Shown one piece after another: positions 1 to 10,165 of a stretch of DNA of 64,000 bases. The stretch covers positions 82,301 to 146,300 of the forward strand of contig DF239563.1 of the NCBI GenBank assembly GCA_000507305.1, given 5' to 3'. Source of the DNA: Breviolum minutum Mf 1.05b.01 (Eukaryota > Sar > Dinophyceae > Suessiales > Symbiodiniaceae). The translations under genes and the position numbers were made by a program. The notes beneath the pieces were generated by a model that was not told where the DNA came from, did no database searches, and saw only the letters and a list, made by a program, of their open reading frames with translations. Numbering within the stretch: position 1 is the first letter of the stretch; every line of letters starts with the position of its first letter.

Positions 1-13
1 CAACCAATTGAAG

Positions 14-121
14 CTACACTTGGGCAAAACTAACATAGCCATAGCAATTTGAAAATGGACTGTAATTCTTTCCCTAATGAAGATGGGGATCTTCCAGCCA
101 GCTATGTTTACCAGAGGGTAG
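14..121. repeat. Short inverted-repeat element (MITE-like, family C relative)
   Basis: The left end reads TACACT followed by AACTAACATAG. The right end carries GCTATGTTTA, roughly its reverse complement. The same layout recurs at 53765-53880, and the end TACACT...AACTAAC is shared with the copies at 12368-12486 and 12934-13031. No coding capacity. The family link is inferred from the ends only. Confidence 0.45.
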
Positions 122-566
122 ACTTGCTCTTGGTTCCAGCCATGGCACTATGGGAACTTGGCGTCGTGTCAGTGTCTCACCAATGGGCCAAAAGCTGCCA
201 TTTCGGGGGAGAAGTGGTGCATCCAGGTGAGAAAAAACTGCGGATCGCAACCCCTGGGTTTGTTGGATCGCAAGGGCAGCTGTAAAGGGATCAAACCAGG
301 AAAAAGACGCGGGGCAAAGTATGTTGAACTGCAGATTGTCCGGTGTCTCAGACCGTCCCCCCTGGTCATGATCATGTCTCAGATTGCTTGTAGAGGATTG
401 TAGAGGATTGTAGAGGTACTTTCAATTGTCGTTAATTAAGTGTTGCCTGAAACAGAAAAGCCAGGCTGCTCGAAAAGCCAAAGTTTATGGACTGCTGTTG
501 GCCCAAAGTTTCATCCAAGCTAAAACAACAGCGGGCTCAGTTTTGGCAGCTGAAGTTCCTTTTGCT
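122..566 (+). other. Upstream region of the first dehydrogenase gene
   Basis: Apart from the 10-bp repeat, nothing is recognised here. The reading frame of the dehydrogenase is open upstream to about 426, but the residues before the methionine at 567 do not resemble the family, so they are treated as untranslated. Confidence 0.4.
388..418. repeat. 10-bp tandem repeat, three copies
   Basis: The unit TTGTAGAGGA is repeated three times just upstream of the first dehydrogenase gene. Confidence 0.8.
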
Positions 567-2132
567 ATGACAGAGGCCATGAAAAAGACCAGAGTGGCTG
601 TGATTGGTCTCGGTCGTGCAGGACATTTTCACATGCAGTCCATCATAGATATGCCCGGCTCGGTACGGCTGGCATGGGTGATTGATGTGGACATCGAGAA
701 GGCTAAGCGCATTGCAGCCGAAAAAGGTTGCAAGTGGTCCAACCGTCTCGATGAAGCTCTTGAAGGCCCTGATGCAGTTGATGCAGTGGTTATCGCCTCT
801 GCCACGGACACCCATTTTCCTTACATCATGCAGGCACTTCGGGCTGACAAGGCTGTGCTGGCAGAAAAACCCATCTCACACGAGTTGCATGAGGTTGAGG
901 AAGCTGTCCAGTTGGCAAAGAGCAAAAACTTAGCTTTTGTTTGTGGCTACCAACGACGTGCAGATCGTCACTTTCGTGAGCTGAAACGTCAATTAGATGC
1001 AGGAGCTATCGGGAACCTCAAACTGCTCAAAACGTGCAGCCGAGACAACCCCATTCCCCCTATGGAATATCTCCGCACCAGTGGCGGGATCTTTCATGAC
1101 ATGCTGATCCATGATTTTGACATGCTTGATTTCCTCAGTGGGGGTCAAGTGCCAGAGTCTGTGACAGCAACAGGCCACAGTTACCACCGTGAGATCCAAG
1201 ACATGGGTGATGTTGACATTTGCGCAGTGATGTTCAAATATCCCAGTGGTTTAATTGCCATGGTGGACACCAGCCGAGATGCCTCTTATGGCTATGACCA
1301 ACGCATTGAAGCCTTTGGTGATAAAGGGATGTTGACGGCCAAAAATGAACTGACAAGCACAGTGGAACTGGCAAAGGCAGACGGTCACCGAATGCCATCT
1401 GCGATGTACAGCTTTCCACAACGCTATATTCAGGCAGGATGTTGTTTACGGTTTATACCTTTGAAGCTCTAGATTTGTGTTTTTTGAACGTGTTCATGGT
1501 CATTGAGTCATACTTTTATACTTTGATTTTTGACTATAATGTGTTCATCAGCCTCTCTACGATTGTCATTTTGCCGCTTTCATTGATTCCTTCTCAATGC
1601 ATTGGTGTTTTCACTCATGTTGTAACTTCAAAATGCTTTCATGACAGTGTATCAATTGGGTATGTTTCAAGATGTCCGAGCAAACTGAAAGGGCATAGAT
1701 TGCTTCTCTTCGGGCCCGAGGAGATAGGTGAAATGCTTCCGAGGTTCTCATGAAGCCTCAAGATCATGAAAGAAGACCCCCAAAGAACTGTCATTAGACT
1801 TGCATTTTAATGCTTGTAAGTTCACATGATCAAATTGAACTCAAATTGATATATGAATTGATGAATTGATACTTTTTTTTAATCCTTTAAGCTTGGGGGA
1901 AGGGGTTTAGTTTAGCTCCTGTGAGGCCTATAAATCTGAGCTCACAGAGTTCATTGAGTTGGTGCAGGCAGGCCAGGAGAGTGAGCTGCATCGCTTGGAG
2001 CAGCAGGCCATGTTGCGACATCCCAACATTGTTCGCACAACCATTGCAGCGGAGATGTCATGGAAGCAAGGGAAGACAGTGAAGATTGCAGATGTGCAGC
2101 CTACAAAATCCGGAGGTTATGCAACATCCTGA
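567..2132 (+). CDS. Inositol 2-dehydrogenase-like oxidoreductase (Gfo/Idh/MocA family), two exons
   Basis: Predicted NAD(P)-dependent sugar/polyol dehydrogenase. In the IolG family this oxidises myo-inositol to 2-keto-myo-inositol. Exon 1 is 567-1433 and exon 2 is 1926-2132, which ends in TGA; the product is about 357 residues against about 340 for typical IolG. Visible motifs are the Rossmann GLGRAG near the N-terminus, the AEKP box with the catalytic Lys, and GGIFHDMLIHDFDM, which holds the Asp and His of the IolG active site. The intron has a GC donor (CAG|GC) and joins in phase to a C-terminal exon beginning AYKSEL. Starts at 567 and 579 are both possible. The coding sequence contains an intron, so bacterial contamination is unlikely. 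A tandem paralogue follows at 2957. The true substrate is not shown by the sequence. Confidence 0.85.
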
Positions 2133-2956
2133 ATCGTTCCGTGATGTGAATAGAGCATAAACATGCATAAAAGAAAAGCACCTTTGCGTAGGAAAGTGTC
2201 AGAAACACGTCCGTGTTCGATGCTTGTTTAGCAGAAATAGACAGGCTAATACTCTGTTAGATAACACATTGTTAACAGCAGGTTTCTGACACGCAGAAGA
2301 TCTGAAATAGGTCAATACCGGTTTCTTTTCAGAGCAATGAATTTTTTGTGAGAAGTGCTTGTCCGGCAAAAACCGGCAGAGAACCCGTGCTGGGTCCCAC
2401 CTTTTGCGATTGTCTATGGATGCTCCATTTGAAGCACCGGACGTTTTGCACGTAGCTCTTCAGACTTAATAAAATCAACAGAAACCTTCAGAATGCTGGC
2501 GCCCAAAAAAAGACCCTGGACTCCGGACGCACAGGATTTTGGTGAGATTTGGTCGTTTCAACGGACTTTTGAAAGCATTCTATAGATTTCTCAGTGAGTT
2601 CTTCTATTGTTTCATAATGTTTCACGCATATCTTCAAGTTTTACATTATACCTGCTAACTGAAAGACCGAGGTGACATGGCGAAATGGAGGTTTGGTGGG
2701 AAGCATGGGGGGTGACATTGGGGTTGAAGCATAGCAGAAGCTAAGAATTTAGATAGATTTCGTTAGTTTTCGATCTTTCCCGGGTCTTTGTTTTTGAGGA
2801 AGTATGGTTTTTGACCTTTTCAAAACATTGACGAGATTGTCGTATAGTTTCCTGTTGTGAACAAGGACGTTTGGCTCAAGGTCACTTCTGCGCCTTTTTG
2901 ACGCGCTGAAAGCTCCAAAATCCAATACCTTCAATACCAGATACCAAATTTTGGAG
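2133..2956 (+). other. Spacer between the two dehydrogenase paralogues
   Basis: About 820 bp that holds the 3' untranslated part of gene 1 and the 5' region of gene 2. No reading frame with recognisable homology. Transcripts of tandem dinoflagellate genes are normally separated by trans-splicing; no convincing spliced-leader relic was found. Confidence 0.4.
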
Positions 2957-5900
2957 ATGGCCAGCAAGGATGTTGTGAAGGTTGCCCTTGTCGGCCTGGG
3001 ACGTGCCGGACACTTCCACATGGAATCTGTGCTTCAGCTGCCTGGCTCAGTACGGCTGGCATGGGTGATTGATGTGGATATCGAGAAGGCTAAGCGCATT
3101 GCAACCGAAAAAGGTTGCAATTGGTCCAACCGTCTCGATGAAGCTCTTGAAGGCCCTGATGCAGTTGATGCAGTGGTTATCGCCTCTGCCACGGACACTC
3201 ATTTTTCCTACATCATGCAGGCACTTCGGGCTGACAAGGCTGTGCTGGCAGAGAAACCCATCTCACACGAGTTGCATGAGGTTGAGGAAGCTGTCCAGTT
3301 GGCAAAGAGCAAAAACTTAGCTTTTGTTTGTGGCTACCAACGACGTGCAGATCGTCACTTTCGTGAGCTGAAACGTCAATTAAATGCAGGAGCTATTGGG
3401 AACCTCAAACTGCTCAAAACGTGCAGCCGAGACAACCCCATTCCCCCTATGGAATATCTCCGCACCAGTGGCGGGATCTTTCATGACATGCTGATCCATG
3501 ATTTTGACATGCTTGATTTCCTCAGTGGGGGTCAAGTGCCAGAGTCTGTGACAGCAACAGGCCACAGCTACCACCCGGAAATCAAAGCGATGGGTGATGT
3601 TGACACTTGTGCAGTGATGTTCAAGTATCCCAGTGGTTTAATTGCCATGGTGGACACCAGCCGAGATGCCTCTTATGGCTATGACCAACGCATTGAAGCT
3701 TTTGGTGAGCAGGGAATGCTGACGGCTAAGAATGAATTGACCAGCACTATCGAGCTAGCCACAGCTGATGGGCATTTGATGCCACCTGCTATGTACAGCT
3801 TCCCTCAACGCTACCACCAGGCCTGGGTGGTCATCCTGACCTGCTGGATGTTGCATTCAGTTTCTAGATTGTAAGGCCATAGCCTTCAGCCTCAGTCGTG
3901 TCTTTTTATTGCCTCCAGGTTTTTTGGCAGAGACATGTATATACATATTCATATATTATATGGAAATGTATATATAGATAACATCTCTTCAGGAAACACT
4001 ATCAGAAATTGACCTCTGATTTTTTGGTTCACATTCGGAAGGGGTTGGTTTTAGCTCCTGTGAGGCCTATAAATCTGAGCTCACAGAGTTCATTGAGTTG
4101 GTGCAGGCAGGCCAGGAGAGTGAGCTGCATCGCTTGGAGCAGCAGGCCATGTTGAGACATCCCAACATCGTTCGCACGACCATTGCAGCGGAGATGTCAT
4201 GGAAGCAAGGAAATACTATGGAAATTGCCAAGGTTGGGTGGATGAGTGTAGGGGTGGATGGGCTTCTTTTCTCTGATAAGGATAGCTTGCAATTGGATGC
4301 GGTTCTTTCTTAGAAGTTCCCATTAGTGAAGTATCCTCCGAGAACATGCGAGCCTGTCCTTCAAGTACACGTCCAATATCATAGTTGACATTCTCGATCA
4401 CAACTTTCAAAAAGCAAAACATAAGCGTATAGAAATTTCTTGAGTGCAATCAAAAAAGGCCTTCACAAAAAAAACAAAACATGTTTTGAATCTAATTCAT
4501 CTGGGGCCAACTCCTATGAACACCGCTTCCAACGCTTCCAACGTCGCCGGTTTGCGCTCAGGTGGATTCCATGGCGCGTCGCAGCGTTGCCACCAAGGTG
4601 GATGAGATGGATCGACCGGAGAAGCTCCGACGCGTGGTACATGAGATGACACCTGTGACACCATCCAAGGAGATGGGAAGATGGATGGAAGATAGAATAT
4701 GTTTTCATGAATTCATGGAATTCTATGGAATTTGTTGGAAGTGTTTGTTAATCTCTGGCTTGCAAAAAATCAGAATGTTTCACACCACATTTTCGATGTT
4801 TTCTGTGGGATAATTCTTAAGTTCATATTTTCCATCACTGCCAACTGGCAAGTGGGTTGAACCAAGCACTGATCGTGGGGTTGTGATGGAAACTTGAACT
4901 TACCGAGAGGATCCGAGAGGTTTCTTGGGAAAATTTGGAGGTCTTTGGCCAATGATGCTACTTTACCACCAGCTAGTCCCATAAGACGAGGAGACCTTGT
5001 TCAAGTATGAGAAGCACTCCATGCAGACGGTGGCTTTTGTGAAAGAACAGCAGGAGAGGTGGCTGAAGTTTGACAAAGGCGCGTGGGAGGTGACGGCATG
5101 TAAATGTAAAGTAACCAACATAAGGCAGAAGACTAGTGACTAGTGTTTCAGTGATATCAATCATTTTGGTGGGCCATTTTTCATGGCCCCAAGTTGTTTG
5201 GACAAGTTTTGGAAGTGAAGTAAGATCACTTACTGTACCTCTAAAATTCTTCACAGAAGCAATCAGTTGAAAGGTTGAAGCCAACAGGTGGGATATCCCT
5301 ACCGGCAGCTCACCAGCTCACCAGCTCCAGGTGAATTGAGCATCTTTGAGGCTTTGCAGATTTTGGTGGATTTGGGCGAAACACCCTTCCAAATGGCGAC
5401 AGCTGTCCGTGCTGTACGTCCCGAGGCGCCAGATTGGTTCCATTTGGTTGCATTGATCCATGACCTCGGGAAGATGATGGCTTTGCCACAGCTTGCTGGC
5501 AAGGAGTGGATGGGGATTTCTGATTTGGAGATATTATGTGAAGCCTGATGCCTGAGAATCCAAATGCTTGGAAGAAAAACAGCTCATTTGTTGGCAAACA
5601 CACACACACACACACACACTCAACAGCTCTTTGAAGTGAGATCTCCAGGCTGTTTGGGAAACTTCGGAGTTACGGACTTTGTGAATGATGACAATGAAAA
5701 CTGTACCAGTCGTAGTAGAATGGTGACAACAGCAGTAATAGCAGTAGCAGTAGCAGGAGTAGCAGTAGATAGTATTACTACTATTATGGTATATGGGCAG
5801 TATTTGTATTAGTAGTGCGGTAGTCGTAGAAGCAGTAGGAGCAGCAGGTCGTCGTCGGTGGTGGTGTTGGTTCTCTTTTAATCAAAGAACTTCCCACTTG

Positions 5901-6702
5901 AAATTTTCGAAACCGGCTCGCCCCGATACTACTCACTACTCGTATAGCTATTGATCTTTTGTCATCCTGTTCTCCTCCAGGATGTCTTGGAGGAGTGGGC
6001 TGTGCTGGGGGATAGCTTCCCAGTTGGTTGTGCACCTTCTGGCGTTTTGTTGCCGGACAACAAGAAAAACTTGGACCACAAACATCCGCTCTACGGCACG
6101 GACAATGGCATCTACCTCTCTGGCTGCGGCATTTCCAACCTTATGATGTCATGGGGAAAGGATGAGTCTCTAGACTCAAAGATTTTCAGCACCCAAGTGT
6201 TGGGGATTTTTTTCTCGGAATTGTTACATTTCCAGCACATTTCAGCATTTCATACTCGATGCGCACTTTTGTTTCTGGATCTTGAAATGAAAGCTGTTTT
6301 GTTTCTTTGTCCATGAGGCGTTTTTTCCAACCTTATATCATATAACTATACTTCATTTAACTATACAACCAGCATACTGTACCTGTACCCCCCCCCCCGG
6401 TCTCTTTGTAAAGCCGCAGCCGCCGAGCCTGTAGGTATATCTACCACATGTTGAAGTTCAATCAATGCACGCTTCCGGTTGAAGCCTTCAATACCCTCCG
6501 ATTGCAATCGTTTTCCCAATGGCATGAGAAGGGAGCCTACCGCCAGTTTGAAGCTCCTGGAGATGCGGAGACTCTGAAGTGGGTCAAAGAATTCAATGAG
6601 ATTCGCAACAGCGGAGTCAAACATGTTGCCAGTGAAAGCCATGAAGCATACTATGCCAACCTTTTGAAGAAATACAACATTGATGGCAAGCTCAAATGGT
6701 AA
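2957..6702 (+). CDS. Fusion of an inositol-dehydrogenase-like domain and a MIOX-like domain, seven exons
   Basis: Predicted exons: 2957-3820, 4065-4232, 4562-4669, 4991-5078, 5331-5503, 5993-6165 (or starting at 5981) and 6435-6702 (TAA). All phases agree, giving about 613 residues. Residues 1-344 are a Gfo/Idh/MocA dehydrogenase with GLGRAG at 13-18, Lys100 in AEKP, and Asp177/His181 in HDMLIHD. From about 345 to 613 the sequence follows myo-inositol oxygenase, with DWFHLVALIHDLGK, GDSFPVGC, LMMSWGKDEY and a KYNIDGKLKW C-terminus. Of the known MIOX iron ligands only the His-Asp pair of IHDLGK is present; the others are replaced by Thr, Lys, Gln and Arg. Donors are GC, GT and GA. Unlike paralogue 1, exon 2 has no stop and runs into the MIOX exons. 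Each domain call is strong. The fusion rests on phase and on the absence of a stop; two separate transcripts are the alternative. Confidence 0.8.
5598..5619. repeat. (CA)n microsatellite
   Basis: Eleven CA units inside the fifth intron of the fusion gene. Confidence 0.9.
5715..5775. repeat. (AGCAGT)-like trinucleotide-rich tract
   Basis: Degenerate AGCAGT/AGTAGC repeats within the same intron. Confidence 0.7.
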
Positions 6703-7949
6703 ATTTCGGACTGAAACTGGCACTAATTCAAGCAGAGTAGCAATGGAAATTCCCATGTCCCGTGATCCCAGCATTCACGGCTGCAATGCCCTCCGTGGCG
6801 TCTAAGTCAATCTCAACTATGTTCGGTTGTGTCTATCTGAAACCTGCTGGTTGCTCGTTCAATTCGGCATTTAAAAACCGCCGGTGGTGCCACCCAGCAG
6901 ACTTGGGAGACTCGCATTTGGCTGCCTTGAAGTTGACGCCGATGCTTGAGGCTTCTTTGAGGCAACTGGGGGGTGTCCAGCATCCCAAAATTCACCAAAT
7001 TCGATGGCGAAATTCGATGGCGAAATTCAATCACCAGCAACCGCAACCTAGCTTTTGCGCCATTTGGAGGCAATCAGTTGACACCCGGACCCGATTCTGT
7101 TCCTAAGATTTTTTTTTGTAGGACGCTGCTGAGCGCAATTTGAAGTTGCTTCAGTAGTGCATGGATCTGCTTCCAGAACGCCTGTGAGCAAAAAAGGTCG
7201 GCATGCCAGTGTGACAATTTGAGGAGCTGTTCACTCATTTGTTCACCATTTCACATTGCATTTCACATTGCATTTCACCATCACCAATGTTACATGGTTG
7301 ACTTCTGACCTGTGATTTGGAGGCAGCTGGGTTTCCCCCTGACGGATGGAACATGGTGAACCACTAAAGTCTGGAGCGTTTGTCGTTCCAAAAACATGTA
7401 TATAGTGTCACTTGACAATCAAGTTGAACATCTAAAATCATCGATTCATAGATTCATGATATCATCATCGAGAAATTTGATAAGATAATGTTCTTATCTT
7501 TTCAAACGCTTTTGTCAACTTGGGTCACCTAGGTCACCCCAATTCCCAGTTATTCACGACAAAGTCGCCAGCGAGTGTGGTGAAAACAGATGCAGATTTC
7601 ATTCAAGAAGTACATTATGCACTGTATGCATAAGTAATCATGATATTATGTCAATCTGTAACATAGTATGATTGCATCATATGGTATAATTCGGTATAAT
7701 GATATAATGTCGTGTCTATGTTGTGTAATGCCTGTATACTATATAAATATACATTTATATCAGAATACTATTATCTCAATAGCACATATACATGTGCCTC
7801 GTTATCTGTGTTTCTGGCAGAATGATCCTTCGGGAAAATTCCCGGAGAGTAGACCCACCGACAACCGGAGCTGCAAAAACGGGCTCAAGCAGCCATGGTG
7901 TGCCGACACAACTTTGACAATAGAAACAACAGGAATAGCAAGAGAGATT
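6703..7949 (+). other. 3' flank of the fusion gene, no gene seen
   Basis: Short open frames exist but none shows family motifs, and the DNA becomes AT-rich after 7370. Probably 3' UTR and intergenic DNA. Confidence 0.4.
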
Positions 7950-8084
7950 CTGTTGATGGTTCAGAAATCCCATTCCCAACCACCTGGGATGTATATATTT
8001 TACACCCGTCGTAAAGTAGTGGGGCAAACTACTAGTACCAACCTCAACTGGTGAGAAACCACCGAATTTCATCCCATCAACAGT
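7950..8084. repeat. MITE-like element, family A copy 1
   Basis: The left end reads CTGTTGATGG and the right end CCATCAACAG. The inside carries the family signatures TTCAGAAATCC and AACCTCAACTGGTGA. Non-coding. Confidence 0.75.
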
Positions 8085-8985
8085 TCCATGGTCCATGACG
8101 TTAGATTCTTAGATTTGCATTTCAGATCTCAAGGGCAATCCGATCTCAACGGTGAAAACCACCAGGCCGACTTCCCCGGGCCGACAAAAAAGGGATGGAA
8201 TTTGTGATTCTGACAGGAGTTTCCAACGTGTTTTTTTCCTGAAGAATAGATATCAAACAAGCACGAAAAATTTGAACAGATCATAGTTGCCAGGCAAGTT
8301 TGGTGTCCCAGAGTTTGATGCTTCCACTGGTCGATACGGTATGTTCAGCGCCATCAACTTCTCCAAAATTTTCCAAAAAATTCAACGATTTCATGCGGAG
8401 ATATGGAGTCGTTGAACACTGGGGAGCTTCACGTGCAGGAATCCAATGGAGCCACGTGAAGAGGAAGATAGAAGTCCTGAGAGGAGTTTGTGGGCTGATC
8501 CTGATCACAAGGCTGGGGAGAAATGGAGAAATGGCACAAGGATCGGGGGGAAAAGGGGGCTTTTGAGAAGAACCAAAAAAAAGGATGAACAACAAAAAAT
8601 TCAACACAAAGAAATCACCAAATCCAATTTGAAGAAACCAAAATCCACCAATTTCCCACTGTTGCGAATGAGTCCCCAAATTTCCCCAGCAAATCTTTTT
8701 ATTTCTGGATGAGCATCATGGTAATGATGGTGTAAAGTCCATGGATTCGACGGCTACTGCAGTAGTCTGCAACTTCAAGACTCAACATTCCAGGCTCTCC
8801 GAATAAAGGAGAAGTAGAGTAAATCTAGATAATTTGCCATGTTGTGCATCATTTCTAGCTGTACTATATTCATAATCTCCATTATGATGCTTATCAACTC
8901 ATTGTGTATACATAAAATTTCATCAAAAACCCAACCCATACAAAAAAAATCCATCCGCTTTTTAACAACCACAACTATACCACAA

Positions 8986-9000
8986 CCCTAAACCCTAAAC
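8986..9000. repeat. Short telomere-type CCCTAAA tract
   Basis: Two perfect CCCTAAA units, followed by degenerate AACCCTTAACCCC at about 9008-9022. This matches the TTTAGGG telomere repeat of plants and many algae, but it is too short to be a telomere. Confidence 0.6.
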
Positions 9001-9081
9001 TTATAAAACCCTTAACCCCAACCCCCGGACCTCCCGGGGTCGTGGGGATCCAGCTTTGATTGACCTTGATGGATTACTAAG

Positions 9082-9114
9082 GTGAAGACGGGTGATGAAT
9101 CCCTTGGTCCTCAG
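9082..9114 (+). other. Possible small exon upstream of the PG-rich gene
   Basis: AAG|GTGAAG opens a frame reading VKTGDESLGPQ that closes on a canonical GTAAGT donor. The SLGPQ run would suit a PG-rich repeat protein. The spacer around it (8085-10165) otherwise shows no gene. Weak. Confidence 0.25.
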
Positions 9115-9165
9115 GTAAGTTCCTTACGTCCAAGCTCTGCCAGGTGCGGGGCTGCCTCCTAATAT

Positions 9166-9191
9166 AAAACCACCGTGTTTAACGGTGGTTT
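9166..9191. repeat. Short perfect hairpin
   Basis: AAAACCACCG and CGGTGGTTTT flank a short loop. Its sequence resembles parts of the MITE families. Confidence 0.6.
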
Positions 9192-9639
9192 TCCATTGTG
9201 GGTTTTTTTCAATGGTTTTTCATACGAAGATCTAAGCATTTTGGAGGGTTTTCCATAGGTTTTGTGAGTTGTTGAGGGGTTAGCTATAATTGTAAAAAAT
9301 TGGATTGAAAGTTGAGATGACCCACCATGAGATATCGACAGTAGATTTCCAAGATTCTAAGTCACTATAGACTATCTACTTTTTTGAATTTTTCTACTCT
9401 CTCAAATATCTGAAAACAATCTTGCACATTGCCCAAGCATGTTCAACGGGTTCAACTAACAACACGGTCCTTTTTTAGACCCTTTTTGATCTAAAAGAAA
9501 ACCATCTCCAGCGCGAGATTTCCATCGACTCCCCTGGTGTCTCGTTACAACCAGGTATTCCTTTGCTCGAGCCAGAAATCGTGCAGCTTGGCGCTCCAGC
9601 CAGGTGGAAAAGGGTTGGATGCTTCGATCACTTTAATCC

Positions 9640-9915
9640 GTATTTGTTCATTTATTGGATTTATCTATTCATGAAATTTTATGTTTTTTATTCATTACAT
9701 TTATTGAACTATTTATGTAATTATGTATGTATTTGTTCATTTATATAATTTATATATCTATTCATGTATCTATTTCCATTTGTTTTTCTATTCGTTTATC
9801 CATTTATTCATTTGTTGATGCATTTACTAATCTATGGCATTTCGTGTTTATTCCTTCATTTATTCAACTATTTATTTGTTCATTTATTCATTTCTTTATT
9901 AATTCATTTCTTTAT
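9640..9915. repeat. T-rich degenerate ATTCATTT minisatellite
   Basis: Irregular repeats of ATTCATTT/ATTTATTC units over about 270 bp. Open frames inside are low-complexity artefacts. A similar block lies at 14640-14960. Confidence 0.7.
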
Positions 9916-10165
9916 ACAATAAGTTGCCTGGACTTGCAGGATGACATCAGAAACATCTGTTGTGATTTATTGCCTGATGAATCGAGTTTGGAAGGGCTGG
10001 ATGTAACCTAACAACCAAAGTCTTGGTTCCAAAGGCTGAAGAGTGACTTCGTGACTTCGGAGAGCTAAGACGTTCTGAAGTGGTACACTCGAAAGCTACA
10101 TTTCGCTGTTCAGATTGCGACTGGCCCCGTTTTCGTGGTCCTTTACATCCCTGCTCCCTGTCCAG

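Noticed and set aside
531..560. Possible spliced-leader relic (CAGTTTTGGCAGCTGAAG) upstream of the first gene
   Set aside because: It matches the dinoflagellate spliced leader end only over TTTTGGC plus a few bases, which is not more than chance in a T-rich region.
537..1419. Several - strand and alternative + frames across the first dehydrogenase, mirrored in the second copy at 2749-3574
   Set aside because: They lie opposite or out of frame with a clearly conserved coding sequence and have no family motifs.
567..6702. Bacterial origin or contamination for the inositol genes
   Set aside because: Both copies contain introns with the same splice style as the surrounding genes. An ancient transfer is possible but cannot be judged from this window.
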